Source of the DNA: Akkermansiaceae bacterium UBA1506
GTDB taxonomy: Bacteria > Verrucomicrobiota > Verrucomicrobiia > Verrucomicrobiales > DEV007
Length of the DNA stretch: 40,170 nucleotides
Direction of reading: 5' to 3'
Assembly (NCBI GenBank): GCA_002323995.1
Contig: DCQY01000009.1
Location: 1 to 40,170, forward strand
Positions within the stretch are counted from its first letter, which is position 1; every line of letters begins with the position of its first letter. The translations under genes were made by a program, and so were the position numbers. This document shows positions 24,619 to 32,585 of the stretch, one piece after another. Below the pieces are notes generated by a model, which was not told the DNA's origin, searched no databases, and saw only the letters and a list, made by a program, of their open reading frames with translations.

Positions 24619-25746
24619 ATGAGAATCCTCTCCAGAGCAGTTATGGCCATTACCCTCTTCCTTGCAGGTGGATACTCCGATGCGTCTTCAAAGGATGAAC
24701 CTCCCCAGCTGTCAATTAGGTTCACACCCAAGGGCATTATGTTTGCCGGTATGGTTGACTCCGAAGAAAACGCTCAGTTGATCGCTACTTTCGCGAAGTC
24801 CGTGCGCCCGGACCTCGCCATCATCAAGGGAGAACTCACCGTCTCGCCAGAGGCGCACCTCCCTAAGCTAGAAGACTTGAAAAGCGTTCTAGAAGAACTG
24901 GGGCTTTCAACCCATGAGGGAATGATTGCCTTCTGGGAAGATCGTGTTCTGATCTCCGGACTTACTGACAGCGTGATTTCTGTCGCTGCCCTGAAGATCC
25001 TGATCGAGCCTCTGATGGAAAACCGGAAGCTCATCAACCGTGTCTGTATTGTAAGCACTGACGACCTGCCGAATATCAAGGTCGATCTGACAACTCTCGA
25101 ATCTCAGGCGGCACTGATTGACTTCGAATCCCATCCAACAGCTGAGAAGACTTTCGCCATTCCAGGCTTACCCCTCAACAAAATATACCCTGCTCTAGTC
25201 ATGATGAGCGATCTTTCCCGAATTAACCGAGGTGGCGGCACCGACATCGCTCCGCTTCGTGCCAGACCACTAACTGTTGCTCAGCCGAGACGTTCCCAAG
25301 CGAATCAAGAAATTACACCTCCCAGAGTTATCCAAGCGCTTCCGGCCGACCGCATTCTTCACTACGTTAACCTTCAATCCATTCGATTTTCTAGAAACAC
25401 GGCGCTTCTTCAGGCAGACCAGACGAAAGTCTTTGATTCCATTGCCACACGATTGCAGACCCCCCCGTTGACAGGCCACCCTATCACGATCTCACCAATG
25501 CTCTGCCAAGGAGGCGCCGTGACTTTTAACGAATACCTCTGCGAAAAACGAGCCGCCAGAGTCAAGGATATGCTGACCGAACGGGGCGTCGATAGTGATC
25601 TTTTCTCTATTCGTATGGGCGACTCTCCTGCTCTTTTCGACAGTGGAGAGGTGAGACTTCAGGTTACTATTCCCGAGTCCATTGAAAACGTTGAGGAACA
25701 AGTCGGAGATCTAGAAAAGCCTCAGAAAAGGAATGCGTCTCCCTAA
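24619..25746 (+). CDS. Envelope protein with BON-like repeats and an OmpA-like domain
   Basis: 375 residues with an N-terminal export signal (about 1-22). Two similar alpha-beta segments, about residues 31-85 ('FTPKGIMFAGMVDSEENAQLIATFA') and 98-155 ('VLISGLTDSVISVAALKILIEPL'), resemble BON domains. Residues about 255-355 match a divergent OmpA-like peptidoglycan-binding domain: 'LQSIRFSRNTALL', then 'FNEYLCEKRAARVKDMLTERGVDSDLFSIRMGDS', which keeps the N-x-x-L-x-x-x-R-A spacing. BON-BON-OmpA recalls mycobacterial ArfA/OmpATb. It probably links the cell wall with the outer membrane or periplasm. It converges on the LysM gene. The family assignment is from pattern, not from a database match. 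Confidence 0.65.
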   Translation: MRILSRAVMAITLFLAGGYSDASSKDEPPQLSIRFTPKGIMFAGMVDSEENAQLIATFAKSVRPDLAIIKGELTVSPEAHLPKLEDLKSVLEELGLSTHEGMIAFWEDRVLISGLTDSVISVAALKILIEPLMENRKLINRVCIVSTDDLPNIKVDLTTLESQAALIDFESHPTAEKTFAIPGLPLNKIYPALVMMSDLSRINRGGGTDIAPLRARPLTVAQPRRSQANQEITPPRVIQALPADRILHYVNLQSIRFSRNTALLQADQTKVFDSIATRLQTPPLTGHPITISPMLCQGGAVTFNEYLCEKRAARVKDMLTERGVDSDLFSIRMGDSPALFDSGEVRLQVTIPESIENVEEQVGDLEKPQKRNASP

Positions 25747-25793
25747 ACAGGAGAGAATCTCAAGCCCATTGAAACTGAGTAATCCACGGAATG

Positions 25794-25825
25794 AAAAACC
25801 CGGCCCCTCGCGAGACCGGGTTTTT
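25794..25825. terminator. Bidirectional Rho-independent terminator
   Basis: AAAAACCCGG and CCGGGTTTTT flank a 12-base loop, giving a perfect ten-pair stem with A-run and T-run on opposite sides. It works for both strands and lies between the convergent OmpA-like gene (ends 25746) and the LysM gene (ends 25896). Confidence 0.9.
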
Positions 25826-25895
25826 GACCACTCAACTAAGTCTCATCCGCAACCTCGGGGGGTCGCATCGGAGACAAATTCTTAGGCGGTGTGGA

Positions 25896-26933
25896 CTACC
25901 GCTGAGCAACGTCACCTGAATTGTGATACTCGTTGTATTTGGTTGTGGGCACGATCAACTCGTTGCCCGGGTAGATTATGGTGCTGTCTCCCAAGCGATT
26001 AAGGCGCTGGAGCTCCCCCATCGTCGTAAAAAAGTCGCGAGCGAGAGCGTAAAGATTATCACCCTTATTGACCGTGTAGTAACCATAGGTCTCTTCTTCG
26101 CTCAAAAGTGGGTTGTCATACTCATAGGTGACGTCCTCCGCACCTACAGTATTGTTGGATACAGTTTCGGTGTTCTCTTCGGCCGCTGCCGAAACCGTTC
26201 CGACGGGAGCCGATTCAGCGGCTGGCATCGTTAAAATTTGCCCCAATTCTATAACATCATCAGAAAGGCCATTGGCCTCCTTGATTGCCTTCACGGTCGT
26301 TCCACTTTGACGAGCGAGGGAAGTCAGCGTGTCACCAACCACCACGGCATGGGTAGTGCCACCGGATGCCATAACCACCTCACCCGCACCGATAGATTTT
26401 TCATCAGCGGGTGTCGGGGTAGCGATCTCTACTTCAGCTGTCAGGGTGCTGCTGCTTCCCTCAGCGTCAAGAGGCTCACCGCCGGGAATCAACAACGTCT
26501 CACCAATGTAAATGGGCTGACCTTCACTGAGACGGTTAGCATTGAGAAGCTCGGAACGCTCAACTTCGTGAAATCGGGCAATGCTGCCTAAGGTATCGCC
26601 TTCTTTGATCACGTAGGTTGAGGAAAGACCCTTTCTTGGAGCCGCGGGCTCACCTGCGGCGGGAGCGGGAGAAGCCTCGGGGATGGGCGGAGCCGGAATC
26701 TTTGAAACCGTGTTTTCATTGGTCGATTCGACTTTCCCCGTCTCTTGATAAGAACTGTAATAATCGTAGGAGCTGTTGCTGGGCTGATTAACTCCCTCGA
26801 GGGCGCTCAGGCGGCTTTCGATAGCCATGAGCCGCGTATTAATCTGCTCAAGGAGGGATTCATCGGCCTCGATAGCTGGATTCAGAAACAGAGAGGCAGT
26901 CAGAGCGGTAATAGTGGTCACAATCCGGTTCAT
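25896..26933 (-). CDS. Secreted protein with three LysM domains
   Basis: 345 residues. Signal peptide about 1-23, a short coiled coil (about 25-47), a Pro/Ala/Ser linker, then three LysM repeats at residues 106-150, 194-237 and 285-329, each with the G-D-T/N-L core ('EGDTLGSIARFHEV', 'VGDTLTSLARQSGT', 'KGDNLYALARDFFT'). LysM binds peptidoglycan N-acetylglucosamine. No peptidase or amidase domain is attached, so it is probably an architectural or scaffolding envelope protein. An AT-rich control region with an 18-base palindrome lies upstream. Confidence 0.9.
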   Translation of the reverse strand: MNRIVTTITALTASLFLNPAIEADESLLEQINTRLMAIESRLSALEGVNQPSNSSYDYYSSYQETGKVESTNENTVSKIPAPPIPEASPAPAAGEPAAPRKGLSSTYVIKEGDTLGSIARFHEVERSELLNANRLSEGQPIYIGETLLIPGGEPLDAEGSSSTLTAEVEIATPTPADEKSIGAGEVVMASGGTTHAVVVGDTLTSLARQSGTTVKAIKEANGLSDDVIELGQILTMPAAESAPVGTVSAAAEENTETVSNNTVGAEDVTYEYDNPLLSEEETYGYYTVNKGDNLYALARDFFTTMGELQRLNRLGDSTIIYPGNELIVPTTKYNEYHNSGDVAQR

Positions 26934-27320
26934 GGGTTCGATCTTATGGCAAAGTTTTAATTAAGACAAGATAAAACTTAAGTTTTATTAACATATTTTT
27001 AAAACATGCTTATTTTACCTACGGAAACTATGAAACGGCTTGGTAATTAATCGCAAGACGCCAATGAATAGCACTGGTCCCCTACCAAGAAATGGAGGGA
27101 ATCACCCTAGTGAAAACCAAATTCTGGAATGACTAAAATAGCGAGAGAGACTTGGCCAAAACTCAAAATAATTGTTCAACGCTTTCTGATCAATCGCGAG
27201 AGCCGGTAGCTCCAAACGCCTAAGAAATTCTGGAATGGATTTAAGACTGCGCCAGGTCAAGATCGAAGCCTAGCGTTCCACGGTTGAAATTCCATTCTAA
27301 GCCGCTCTGTTACAGGGTTC
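26934..27320. other. 387-base divergent intergenic region
   Basis: It lies between the start of the LysM gene (minus) and the start of the glycosyltransferase gene (plus). No convincing gene is present. The LysM-proximal 90 bases are very AT-rich and carry the palindrome listed separately. The phrase AATTCTGGAATG appears twice (27119-27131 and 27225-27237), a direct repeat about 106 bases apart. The rest shows nothing I can name. Confidence 0.5.
26971..26988. promoter_or_regulatory. 18-base perfect palindrome upstream of the LysM gene
   Basis: ATAAAACTTAAGTTTTAT is its own reverse complement and sits 38 bases before the LysM start codon. A partial copy, AAGTTTTAATTAA (26952-26964), precedes it by 28 bases and matches AAGTTTTATTAA (26980-26991) within it. 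The place and symmetry fit an operator for a dimeric repressor or activator; AT-richness also allows chance. Confidence 0.4.
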
Positions 27321-28526
27321 ATGAAGCCGCTCCTCCTCACCAACGAATATCCACCTAACATTTATGGGGGTGCCGGCATTCATGTGCAGTACCTCTCACG
27401 CGAGCTTTCCAAGCTCTGTGACGTGGAAGTTCGCTGTTTTGGAGAGCAGCTAAAGGAAGACCTCAACCCCAAAGTCTACGGAGCCCACACAGACAAATTA
27501 AATTACACGGCTCCCAAGGATCTCCAGTCAGTGTTTTCCGCTCTTCAAAACTGCCTCGAGTTCAACACTCGAAATATCGACGCTGACGTCGTTCACCTGC
27601 ACACCTGGTATTCTCACTTCGGGGGAATCCTCGCACACCTGAACTACGGCCTACCCATGGCACTCACCGTTCACTCGCTTGAACCGCTACGCCCATGGAA
27701 GCGTGAACAACTGGCCGGCGGTTACGACTTCACTCTTTGGCTCGAAAAAACCGCTATTGAAATGGCAGACGCAGTGATCGCTGTTTCCAATGAAACCAAA
27801 GAAGACATTCTTCGCTTGTTCGATGTTCCTGAAGAACGCGTTCCCGTAATCTATAACGGCATTGATCCTGACGAATACACCCCGACTTTCAACAAGGCGA
27901 CGTTAGAGAAATTCGGTATTGATCCGGGCGTGCCGTTTGTTCTCTTTGTTGGTCGAATTACTCGCCAGAAAGGAATCATTCATCTCGTTAATGCAATCCA
28001 GCATCTCGATCCCAACATTCAAGTTGTCCTCTGTGCCGGAGCTCCCGACACGCCCGAAATAGCCACAGAAACGTCAAGTGCCATCCAAGCGGCTCGCGAA
28101 AGCTTCAATGGCAAAATCGTCTGGATTCAGGAGATGCTTCCAACAGATGAGAAAATCCATCTTTACAGCCACGCCTCCCTCTTCTGCACACCTTCAATCT
28201 ATGAGCCGTTCGGAATTATCAATCTCGAGGCCATGGCGTGTGAGACGCCTATTGTTGCCTCAAATGTCGGCGGAATGAAAGAAATTATCGTCCCGGGTGA
28301 GACCGGGGTGCTGGTTGATCTGGAACAACAGCGTGAATCTCCCTTCGAAGCGAAAGATCCTGCGACATTTTCACAAGACCTCGCAACAGGGATCAACGAA
28401 CTCATGCGAGACAATGACACCCGTGAAAGAATGGCCAAGGCAGGTCGCGAACGTGTTCTCAGCACTTTCAGTTGGTCGGAGATCGCGAAAGAGACGCTGG
28501 CACTTTACAAAAAAATCGCAAAATGA
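27321..28526 (+). CDS. GT4-type glycogen synthase / alpha-glucosyltransferase (GlgA, actinobacterial type)
   Basis: 401 residues, GT-B fold. The N-terminus 'LLTNEYPPNIYGGAGIHVQYLSREL' and 'HTWYSHFGG' are characteristic of the corynebacterial/mycobacterial glycogen synthase group, which is shorter than E. coli GlgA. The second domain has the nucleotide-sugar site 'FVGRITRQKGIIHLV' and the E-x7-E motif in 'YEPFGIINLEAMACETPIVAS'. It would build alpha-1,4-glucan from ADP- or UDP-glucose, or maltose-1-phosphate as in mycobacterial GlgM. No other glycogen gene is nearby. The start ATG has only a weak AGGG upstream. Confidence 0.88.
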   Translation: MKPLLLTNEYPPNIYGGAGIHVQYLSRELSKLCDVEVRCFGEQLKEDLNPKVYGAHTDKLNYTAPKDLQSVFSALQNCLEFNTRNIDADVVHLHTWYSHFGGILAHLNYGLPMALTVHSLEPLRPWKREQLAGGYDFTLWLEKTAIEMADAVIAVSNETKEDILRLFDVPEERVPVIYNGIDPDEYTPTFNKATLEKFGIDPGVPFVLFVGRITRQKGIIHLVNAIQHLDPNIQVVLCAGAPDTPEIATETSSAIQAARESFNGKIVWIQEMLPTDEKIHLYSHASLFCTPSIYEPFGIINLEAMACETPIVASNVGGMKEIIVPGETGVLVDLEQQRESPFEAKDPATFSQDLATGINELMRDNDTRERMAKAGRERVLSTFSWSEIAKETLALYKKIAK

Positions 28527-28589
28527 CGTTTTTGCGGGGCTCGAAGAACTTGAAGCAGATCCAGCCGTTTCGTTATGCTGCCCCCGAAT

Positions 28590-29768
28590 ATGAAACACTT
28601 TCTCTTTCTGGCGACTTCACTCGCCGTGACAGTCCTCCCGACTGCCAATCTCCACGCTAAAGTGTGGACCGCGCCACTTGACCAGATTGCCAAAGTTGGC
28701 CCCGAAGGTGCCGGCAACGCTGAGGCTGCCGAAGCCTGGGCGGAGCTCACCGGGCAGGGTTCCGAGATCATCATTCCCGTTCTTGAGGCGATGGAGAGCG
28801 CCGGGCCGCTTGCCCGCAACTGGATGCGGAGCGCGGTTGAGACTGTTTTCGAAAAAGACCTCGCGGCTTCTGCCGATCTACCCACAGACGCCCTCAAGAT
28901 CTTCCTCCTCGACCGGAATAACGAACCTAATGCCCGCCGACTTGCCTTTGATCTCTACCACCGCGTCACCCCGAACGAAGCCGACGCGATTGTCCCCGGA
29001 TTCATCGACGATCCCAGCCCCGGGCTTCGCCGCGAAGCCGTTGCCCGACTTATTGACGAAGGGCAGAATCTTCTCAACCAGGAACGCAAGGAAGAGAGTA
29101 TTACCACCCTGACAAGCGCACTCGAAGCGGCTCGCGAGGTCGACCAGATCGACGAAATCGCCAAGTTGCTGCGAGAGAAACTGGATCAGAAAGTCGACCT
29201 GCCTCGGCAGTTTGGTTTTCTCATGTATTGGGATTTGATCGCCCCGTTTGATAATACCGACCGTGGAGGGTTCGACTTGGCTTACCCGCCGGAAGAATCT
29301 ATCGACCTCAACGGCAGCTACCCCGGCAAAGAAGGAAAGGAAATTTCCTGGCAGGCTCACTCCACTTCCGACGACTACGGTATGGTCGATTTCAATAAAC
29401 CGTTCTCACCCCTCAAGCAGGTCGTGGGCTACGCCTACACGGAGTTCAATTCCATAAAAGCCCGGAGTGCCCAACTGCGTCTCGGCTGCAAGAATGCCTG
29501 GAAGATCTGGCTCAACGGCCAACTCGTTTTCGGCCGTGACGAATATCACCGTGGTATTCGCATCGATCAGTACATCCTCCCCGTTCATCTCGACAAAGGA
29601 AAAAACACCCTGCTGGTAAAGGCTTGCCAGAACGAGCAGGAGCAGGACTGGACCGTGCAATGGCAATTCCAACTTCGCGTTACCGACGAAACGGGAACGG
29701 CGATCCTGTCGACAGATCGCAAGCCCACCCCGGACGCGACCGAGCCGGCCCGCCGTCGTGGAGAGTAA
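28590..29768 (+). CDS. Secreted HEAT-repeat protein with C-terminal beta-sandwich
   Basis: 392 residues. I start at the Met at 28590, directly before a signal peptide ending 'NLHAKV'; another Met is five codons upstream. Residues about 30-150 are helical HEAT-like repeats ('SGPLARNWMRSAVE'-type, 'PSPGLRREAVARLIDEG'; first phrase is 'AGPLARNWMRSAVE' in the sequence). The C-terminal part looks like a galactose-binding-type sandwich: 'KIWLNGQLVFGRDEYHRG' and 'LDKGKNTLLVKACQNEQEQDWTVQWQFQLRV'. No catalytic residues are recognised. It lies 30 bases before a PQQ-like propeller gene, a pairing typical of PVC bacteria, and probably works with it. Confidence 0.72.
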   Translation: MKHFLFLATSLAVTVLPTANLHAKVWTAPLDQIAKVGPEGAGNAEAAEAWAELTGQGSEIIIPVLEAMESAGPLARNWMRSAVETVFEKDLAASADLPTDALKIFLLDRNNEPNARRLAFDLYHRVTPNEADAIVPGFIDDPSPGLRREAVARLIDEGQNLLNQERKEESITTLTSALEAAREVDQIDEIAKLLREKLDQKVDLPRQFGFLMYWDLIAPFDNTDRGGFDLAYPPEESIDLNGSYPGKEGKEISWQAHSTSDDYGMVDFNKPFSPLKQVVGYAYTEFNSIKARSAQLRLGCKNAWKIWLNGQLVFGRDEYHRGIRIDQYILPVHLDKGKNTLLVKACQNEQEQDWTVQWQFQLRVTDETGTAILSTDRKPTPDATEPARRRGE

Positions 29769-29798
29769 TTAAAAGTTAGTCATTAGTCTTTTGATTCG

Positions 29799-31025
29799 AT
29801 GAAAATTACCCACCTCATTCTCTGCGCTCTTCTTCTCTCAATCACAGCCAAAGCGGACTGGTTGAATTTTCGAGGTCCGAGCGCTTCCGGGTATAATCCC
29901 GACGCCACCGGCACGCCTTCCGAATTGAGCGACGCCACCCTTGCCTGGAAGGTCTCCCTCCCGGGCCGCGGTCTTGGCAGTGCAATCATCGTGGGCGATA
30001 AAGTCTTTGTCACCGCCGCGAGCGGTCCAGACCAAAAACAACTTCACGTGCTTTGTTTCGGTGCAGCAGACGGAAGCCCGATCTGGGAACGCCGTTTCTG
30101 GGCAACAGGTAGAACCATGTCTCACAAGAAGACCTGCGTTGCCGCGCCAACTCCGGCAAGTGATGGCGAGCGGGTTTACGCATTCTATTCCAGTAATGAT
30201 GTAGTCTGCCTCGACCTTAAAGGGAATCTTATGTGGCTTCGAGGGCTGACCCTTGATTATCCGAACGCCTCTAACAGTCTAGGCATGTCGTCTTCACCCC
30301 TTGTTGTTGGGAATACTCTTGTTGTCCAAGTCGAGAATGACTCCGAATCATTCGCAGCAGGCCTTGATAAGATTAGTGGAATCAATAAGTGGAAACTCGA
30401 TCGCCCTAAAGCAGCTAACTGGACTTCCCCTACCACGCTCAACATTAATGGTGAGGAGATTGTCGCTCTTCAATCCAGCAAGGGAGTCCTCGGCGTCCTT
30501 CCCGACACCGGGTCGCGGATCTTTAACTTTGAGGGTGGTGCCGCTACCATCCCCTCTAGCGCCTCGGCCGGAGACTCACTTTATATTCCATCCGGCGGTC
30601 TGACTGCCATCACTGTCAAGACCGACGGAAGTGAAACCGTCAAACACTGGAACGAGTCGGCTCAGCGACCCGGCACCCCAAGCCCTCTCGTCATTAATGA
30701 CAAAGTATTTATCATCAACAACGCCGGTGTACTCAACTGCGCCAATCGTCAAACCGGGGAACGACTTTGGCGTATTCGCCTCGAACGCTCTGATAAGTCA
30801 GCAACACCGACTGGTTCTTTTAGCGGAAGCCCTGTGGCCGGGGCTGAGGGTTTCATTTACCTCTTCAGCGAAGCGGGTGTTGGACTCGTGGTCGACGTGT
30901 CAGGTGATGAAGGAGAGATCGTTAGCGAAATTGAGCTCGGGGAGACGATTCTCAGCACCGCGTCATTGGATAATGGTGCCGTCTACATTCGCAGTGACAG
31001 GCATCTATGGAAATTTGGGAAATGA
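29799..31025 (+). CDS. Secreted PQQ-like beta-propeller protein
   Basis: 408 residues. Signal peptide about 1-19, then 'DWLNFRGPSASGYNPDATG', the standard N-terminus of PVC PQQ-like propellers. Repeated blades carry the 'G-x-x-x-W' type ending ('GSPIWERRFW', 'GNLMWLRGL', 'GINKWKLDRP', 'GERLWRIRLERS'). No heme motif is fused to it. It could be a quinoprotein dehydrogenase or a non-catalytic scaffold like BamB; cofactor binding cannot be decided from sequence by eye. It follows the HEAT protein by 30 bases, same strand. Confidence 0.85.
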   Translation: MKITHLILCALLLSITAKADWLNFRGPSASGYNPDATGTPSELSDATLAWKVSLPGRGLGSAIIVGDKVFVTAASGPDQKQLHVLCFGAADGSPIWERRFWATGRTMSHKKTCVAAPTPASDGERVYAFYSSNDVVCLDLKGNLMWLRGLTLDYPNASNSLGMSSSPLVVGNTLVVQVENDSESFAAGLDKISGINKWKLDRPKAANWTSPTTLNINGEEIVALQSSKGVLGVLPDTGSRIFNFEGGAATIPSSASAGDSLYIPSGGLTAITVKTDGSETVKHWNESAQRPGTPSPLVINDKVFIINNAGVLNCANRQTGERLWRIRLERSDKSATPTGSFSGSPVAGAEGFIYLFSEAGVGLVVDVSGDEGEIVSEIELGETILSTASLDNGAVYIRSDRHLWKFGK

Positions 31026-31126
31026 TTGAGAGCGGGTTTTAACAAATGCTCATCGGAACTATTCAAGAGTAACAGATTGGAAGGCGAAGACTGCAAGATG
31101 TTCAAAGCGATCTTCTGATCAGGATT

Positions 31127-31228
31127 ATGGCAGCTTTCAACGGCCCTCTCACCCGCATCTTAAAGAAGAACTTCCCTGCGGAAGATACTCCCGACCCCCC
31201 TGGGACGAAGAAACTGACAAGGCTGTGA
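31127..31228 (+). CDS. Possible 33-residue upstream ORF
   Basis: ATG at 31127 opens a 33-codon frame rich in Lys, Pro and Thr, ending in a TGA that overlaps the GTG start of the zinc-ribbon gene as GTGA. The overlap is the kind used for coupled translation. No homology is recognised and it may be a chance frame or a mark of a mis-set start. Confidence 0.25.
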   Translation: MAAFNGPLTRILKKNFPAEDTPDPPGTKKLTRL

Positions 31229-31560
31229 GGGGCCGAGAAACAATTACTGTCTGCACCAGATGTCTCGAACCGGGCGCTAGCGAGACCTCGGTTTGTCGAA
31301 ACTGTGGCTTTCCGTCGGGGGACTACGTCAACACCATGCCATATCTCTACATCTTCTCAATCGGAGCCTTCTTTCGCTCCGCAGTCGACGGAACCACCAG
31401 CCTCACCTTTTCCAAGGTTCTTGGTATTGGAATCATCGCAATCGGGCAATATGGGCTATTTGCTCCGATCTATTGGGTTCGTCTTTTCTTTGCTTGGATC
31501 AGGCAGCAAAAAGATCTCGACGATCGAAGTAGAAACAAGACAATTGCCACTCCCAGATAA
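31225..31560 (+). CDS. Small zinc-ribbon membrane protein
   Basis: 111 residues from a GTG. Two Cys pairs, C-T-R-C (10, 13) and C-R-N-C (24, 27), form a zinc ribbon, followed by hydrophobic segments at about 37-50 and 62-90 ('LGIGIIAIGQYGLFAPIYWVRLFFAWI') and a charged tail. It is probably an inner-membrane protein with a cytoplasmic metal-binding head. Function unknown. No in-frame ATG exists upstream before a stop-free but non-coding-looking stretch, so GTG at 31225 is the best start. It converges on the rbsB-like gene with 6 bases between stops. Confidence 0.65.
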   Translation: MRGRETITVCTRCLEPGASETSVCRNCGFPSGDYVNTMPYLYIFSIGAFFRSAVDGTTSLTFSKVLGIGIIAIGQYGLFAPIYWVRLFFAWIRQQKDLDDRSRNKTIATPR

Positions 31561-31566
31561 CTGAAA

Positions 31567-32535
31567 TTACCACTGTTCCGCAATGCGGCTCTCGTCGTTC
31601 ACAGAGGTCTCGTGAACATAATGTGCGCAGGGAATGAGAACCTTCTTCTCCACCTCTTTTCCGGCTAGGTAATCCACGAAAGCCCGCACCGTTCCCACTG
31701 CCATTTTGCGAGGAAATTGCTGTGGGGTGTCATAGAGTTTTTTTTCAAATACCCCCTGCTTACCGGCAGGCGACGCGTCAAACGCCACCACGGTGATTTG
31801 CTCCTCCTTGCCAGCTTTTACGACCGCCGCGTGAGCGCCTAATCCGGAAGGGTCGTTAATCGCAAAAATCCCGTTAATCTCAGGGTGTGCCTGAAGAATG
31901 TCGGTGGCTACGGTGTATCCAGCGTCACGACTGCCTTTGCCACTCAATTCGGTGACGATCCTAATCGGACTCTTAGCTTCCTCCAGAACATCCCGGAAGC
32001 CCTGAACCCGCAAGATACAGGACGAAACCTCTGGAAGCGAAATAATTGCGACGCTTCCCTTATTTGCAAGCGCCTCCATCATACTCTCACCAGCAAGTCG
32101 ACCACCCTGATAGTTGTCACTTCCAAGGTGAGAGATAACGAGATCCTTAGCTTCCTTATCGCTGACTTGAATATCAAAAGAGAACACCGGAATTCCGGCT
32201 TCGTGAGCGGCTTTTACTCCCTGTCCTACCGCCTTAGAATCCACTGGATTTAGAAAGATGGCATCATAGCCTTGGGCCACAAAATCGGAGAGTTGGCTAT
32301 TTTGTTTCGCCGGGTCGAGTTCACCGCTCAAGGCAGTCACCGTGTAACCATGCTTGGCAGCCTCTTCAGCCATTACATTAGCGATCAGCTTAAAGAACGG
32401 ATTCGTCAGGTCCATGCAGGTCATCCCGATGCGCCCTTTGGCCTCGATCATAGCCCCGGAGTCTGAGTCGCCGCCGCAACCCACGAGAGCAAATGAAGCA
32501 GCGATGGATAAAAAGATAAAGGTGAGACGATTCAT
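31567..32535 (-). CDS. Sugar ABC transporter substrate-binding lipoprotein (RbsB-like)
   Basis: 322 residues from the Met at 32535. Lipobox 'FALVGC' with Cys20 marks a lipoprotein. The body is a type I periplasmic binding protein of the ribose/galactose group: 'RIGMTCMDLTNPFFKLIANVMAEEA', 'GYDAIFLNPVDSKAVGQGVKAAHEAGIPVFSFD', 'INGIFAINDPSGLGAHAAV', 'VVAFDASPAGKQGV'. It delivers a pentose, hexose or related sugar to the permease. The frame is open 13 codons upstream, but those precede no signal sequence. It is the third gene of the rbsA-rbsC-rbsB-like operon, 50 bases after the permease. Confidence 0.92.
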   Translation of the reverse strand: MNRLTFIFLSIAASFALVGCGGDSDSGAMIEAKGRIGMTCMDLTNPFFKLIANVMAEEAAKHGYTVTALSGELDPAKQNSQLSDFVAQGYDAIFLNPVDSKAVGQGVKAAHEAGIPVFSFDIQVSDKEAKDLVISHLGSDNYQGGRLAGESMMEALANKGSVAIISLPEVSSCILRVQGFRDVLEEAKSPIRIVTELSGKGSRDAGYTVATDILQAHPEINGIFAINDPSGLGAHAAVVKAGKEEQITVVAFDASPAGKQGVFEKKLYDTPQQFPRKMAVGTVRAFVDYLAGKEVEKKVLIPCAHYVHETSVNDESRIAEQW

Positions 32536-32585
32536 AACTAAGTAGGCTTTACGAAATTCAAAGCGTAGGATCAATGCTTAACCGA

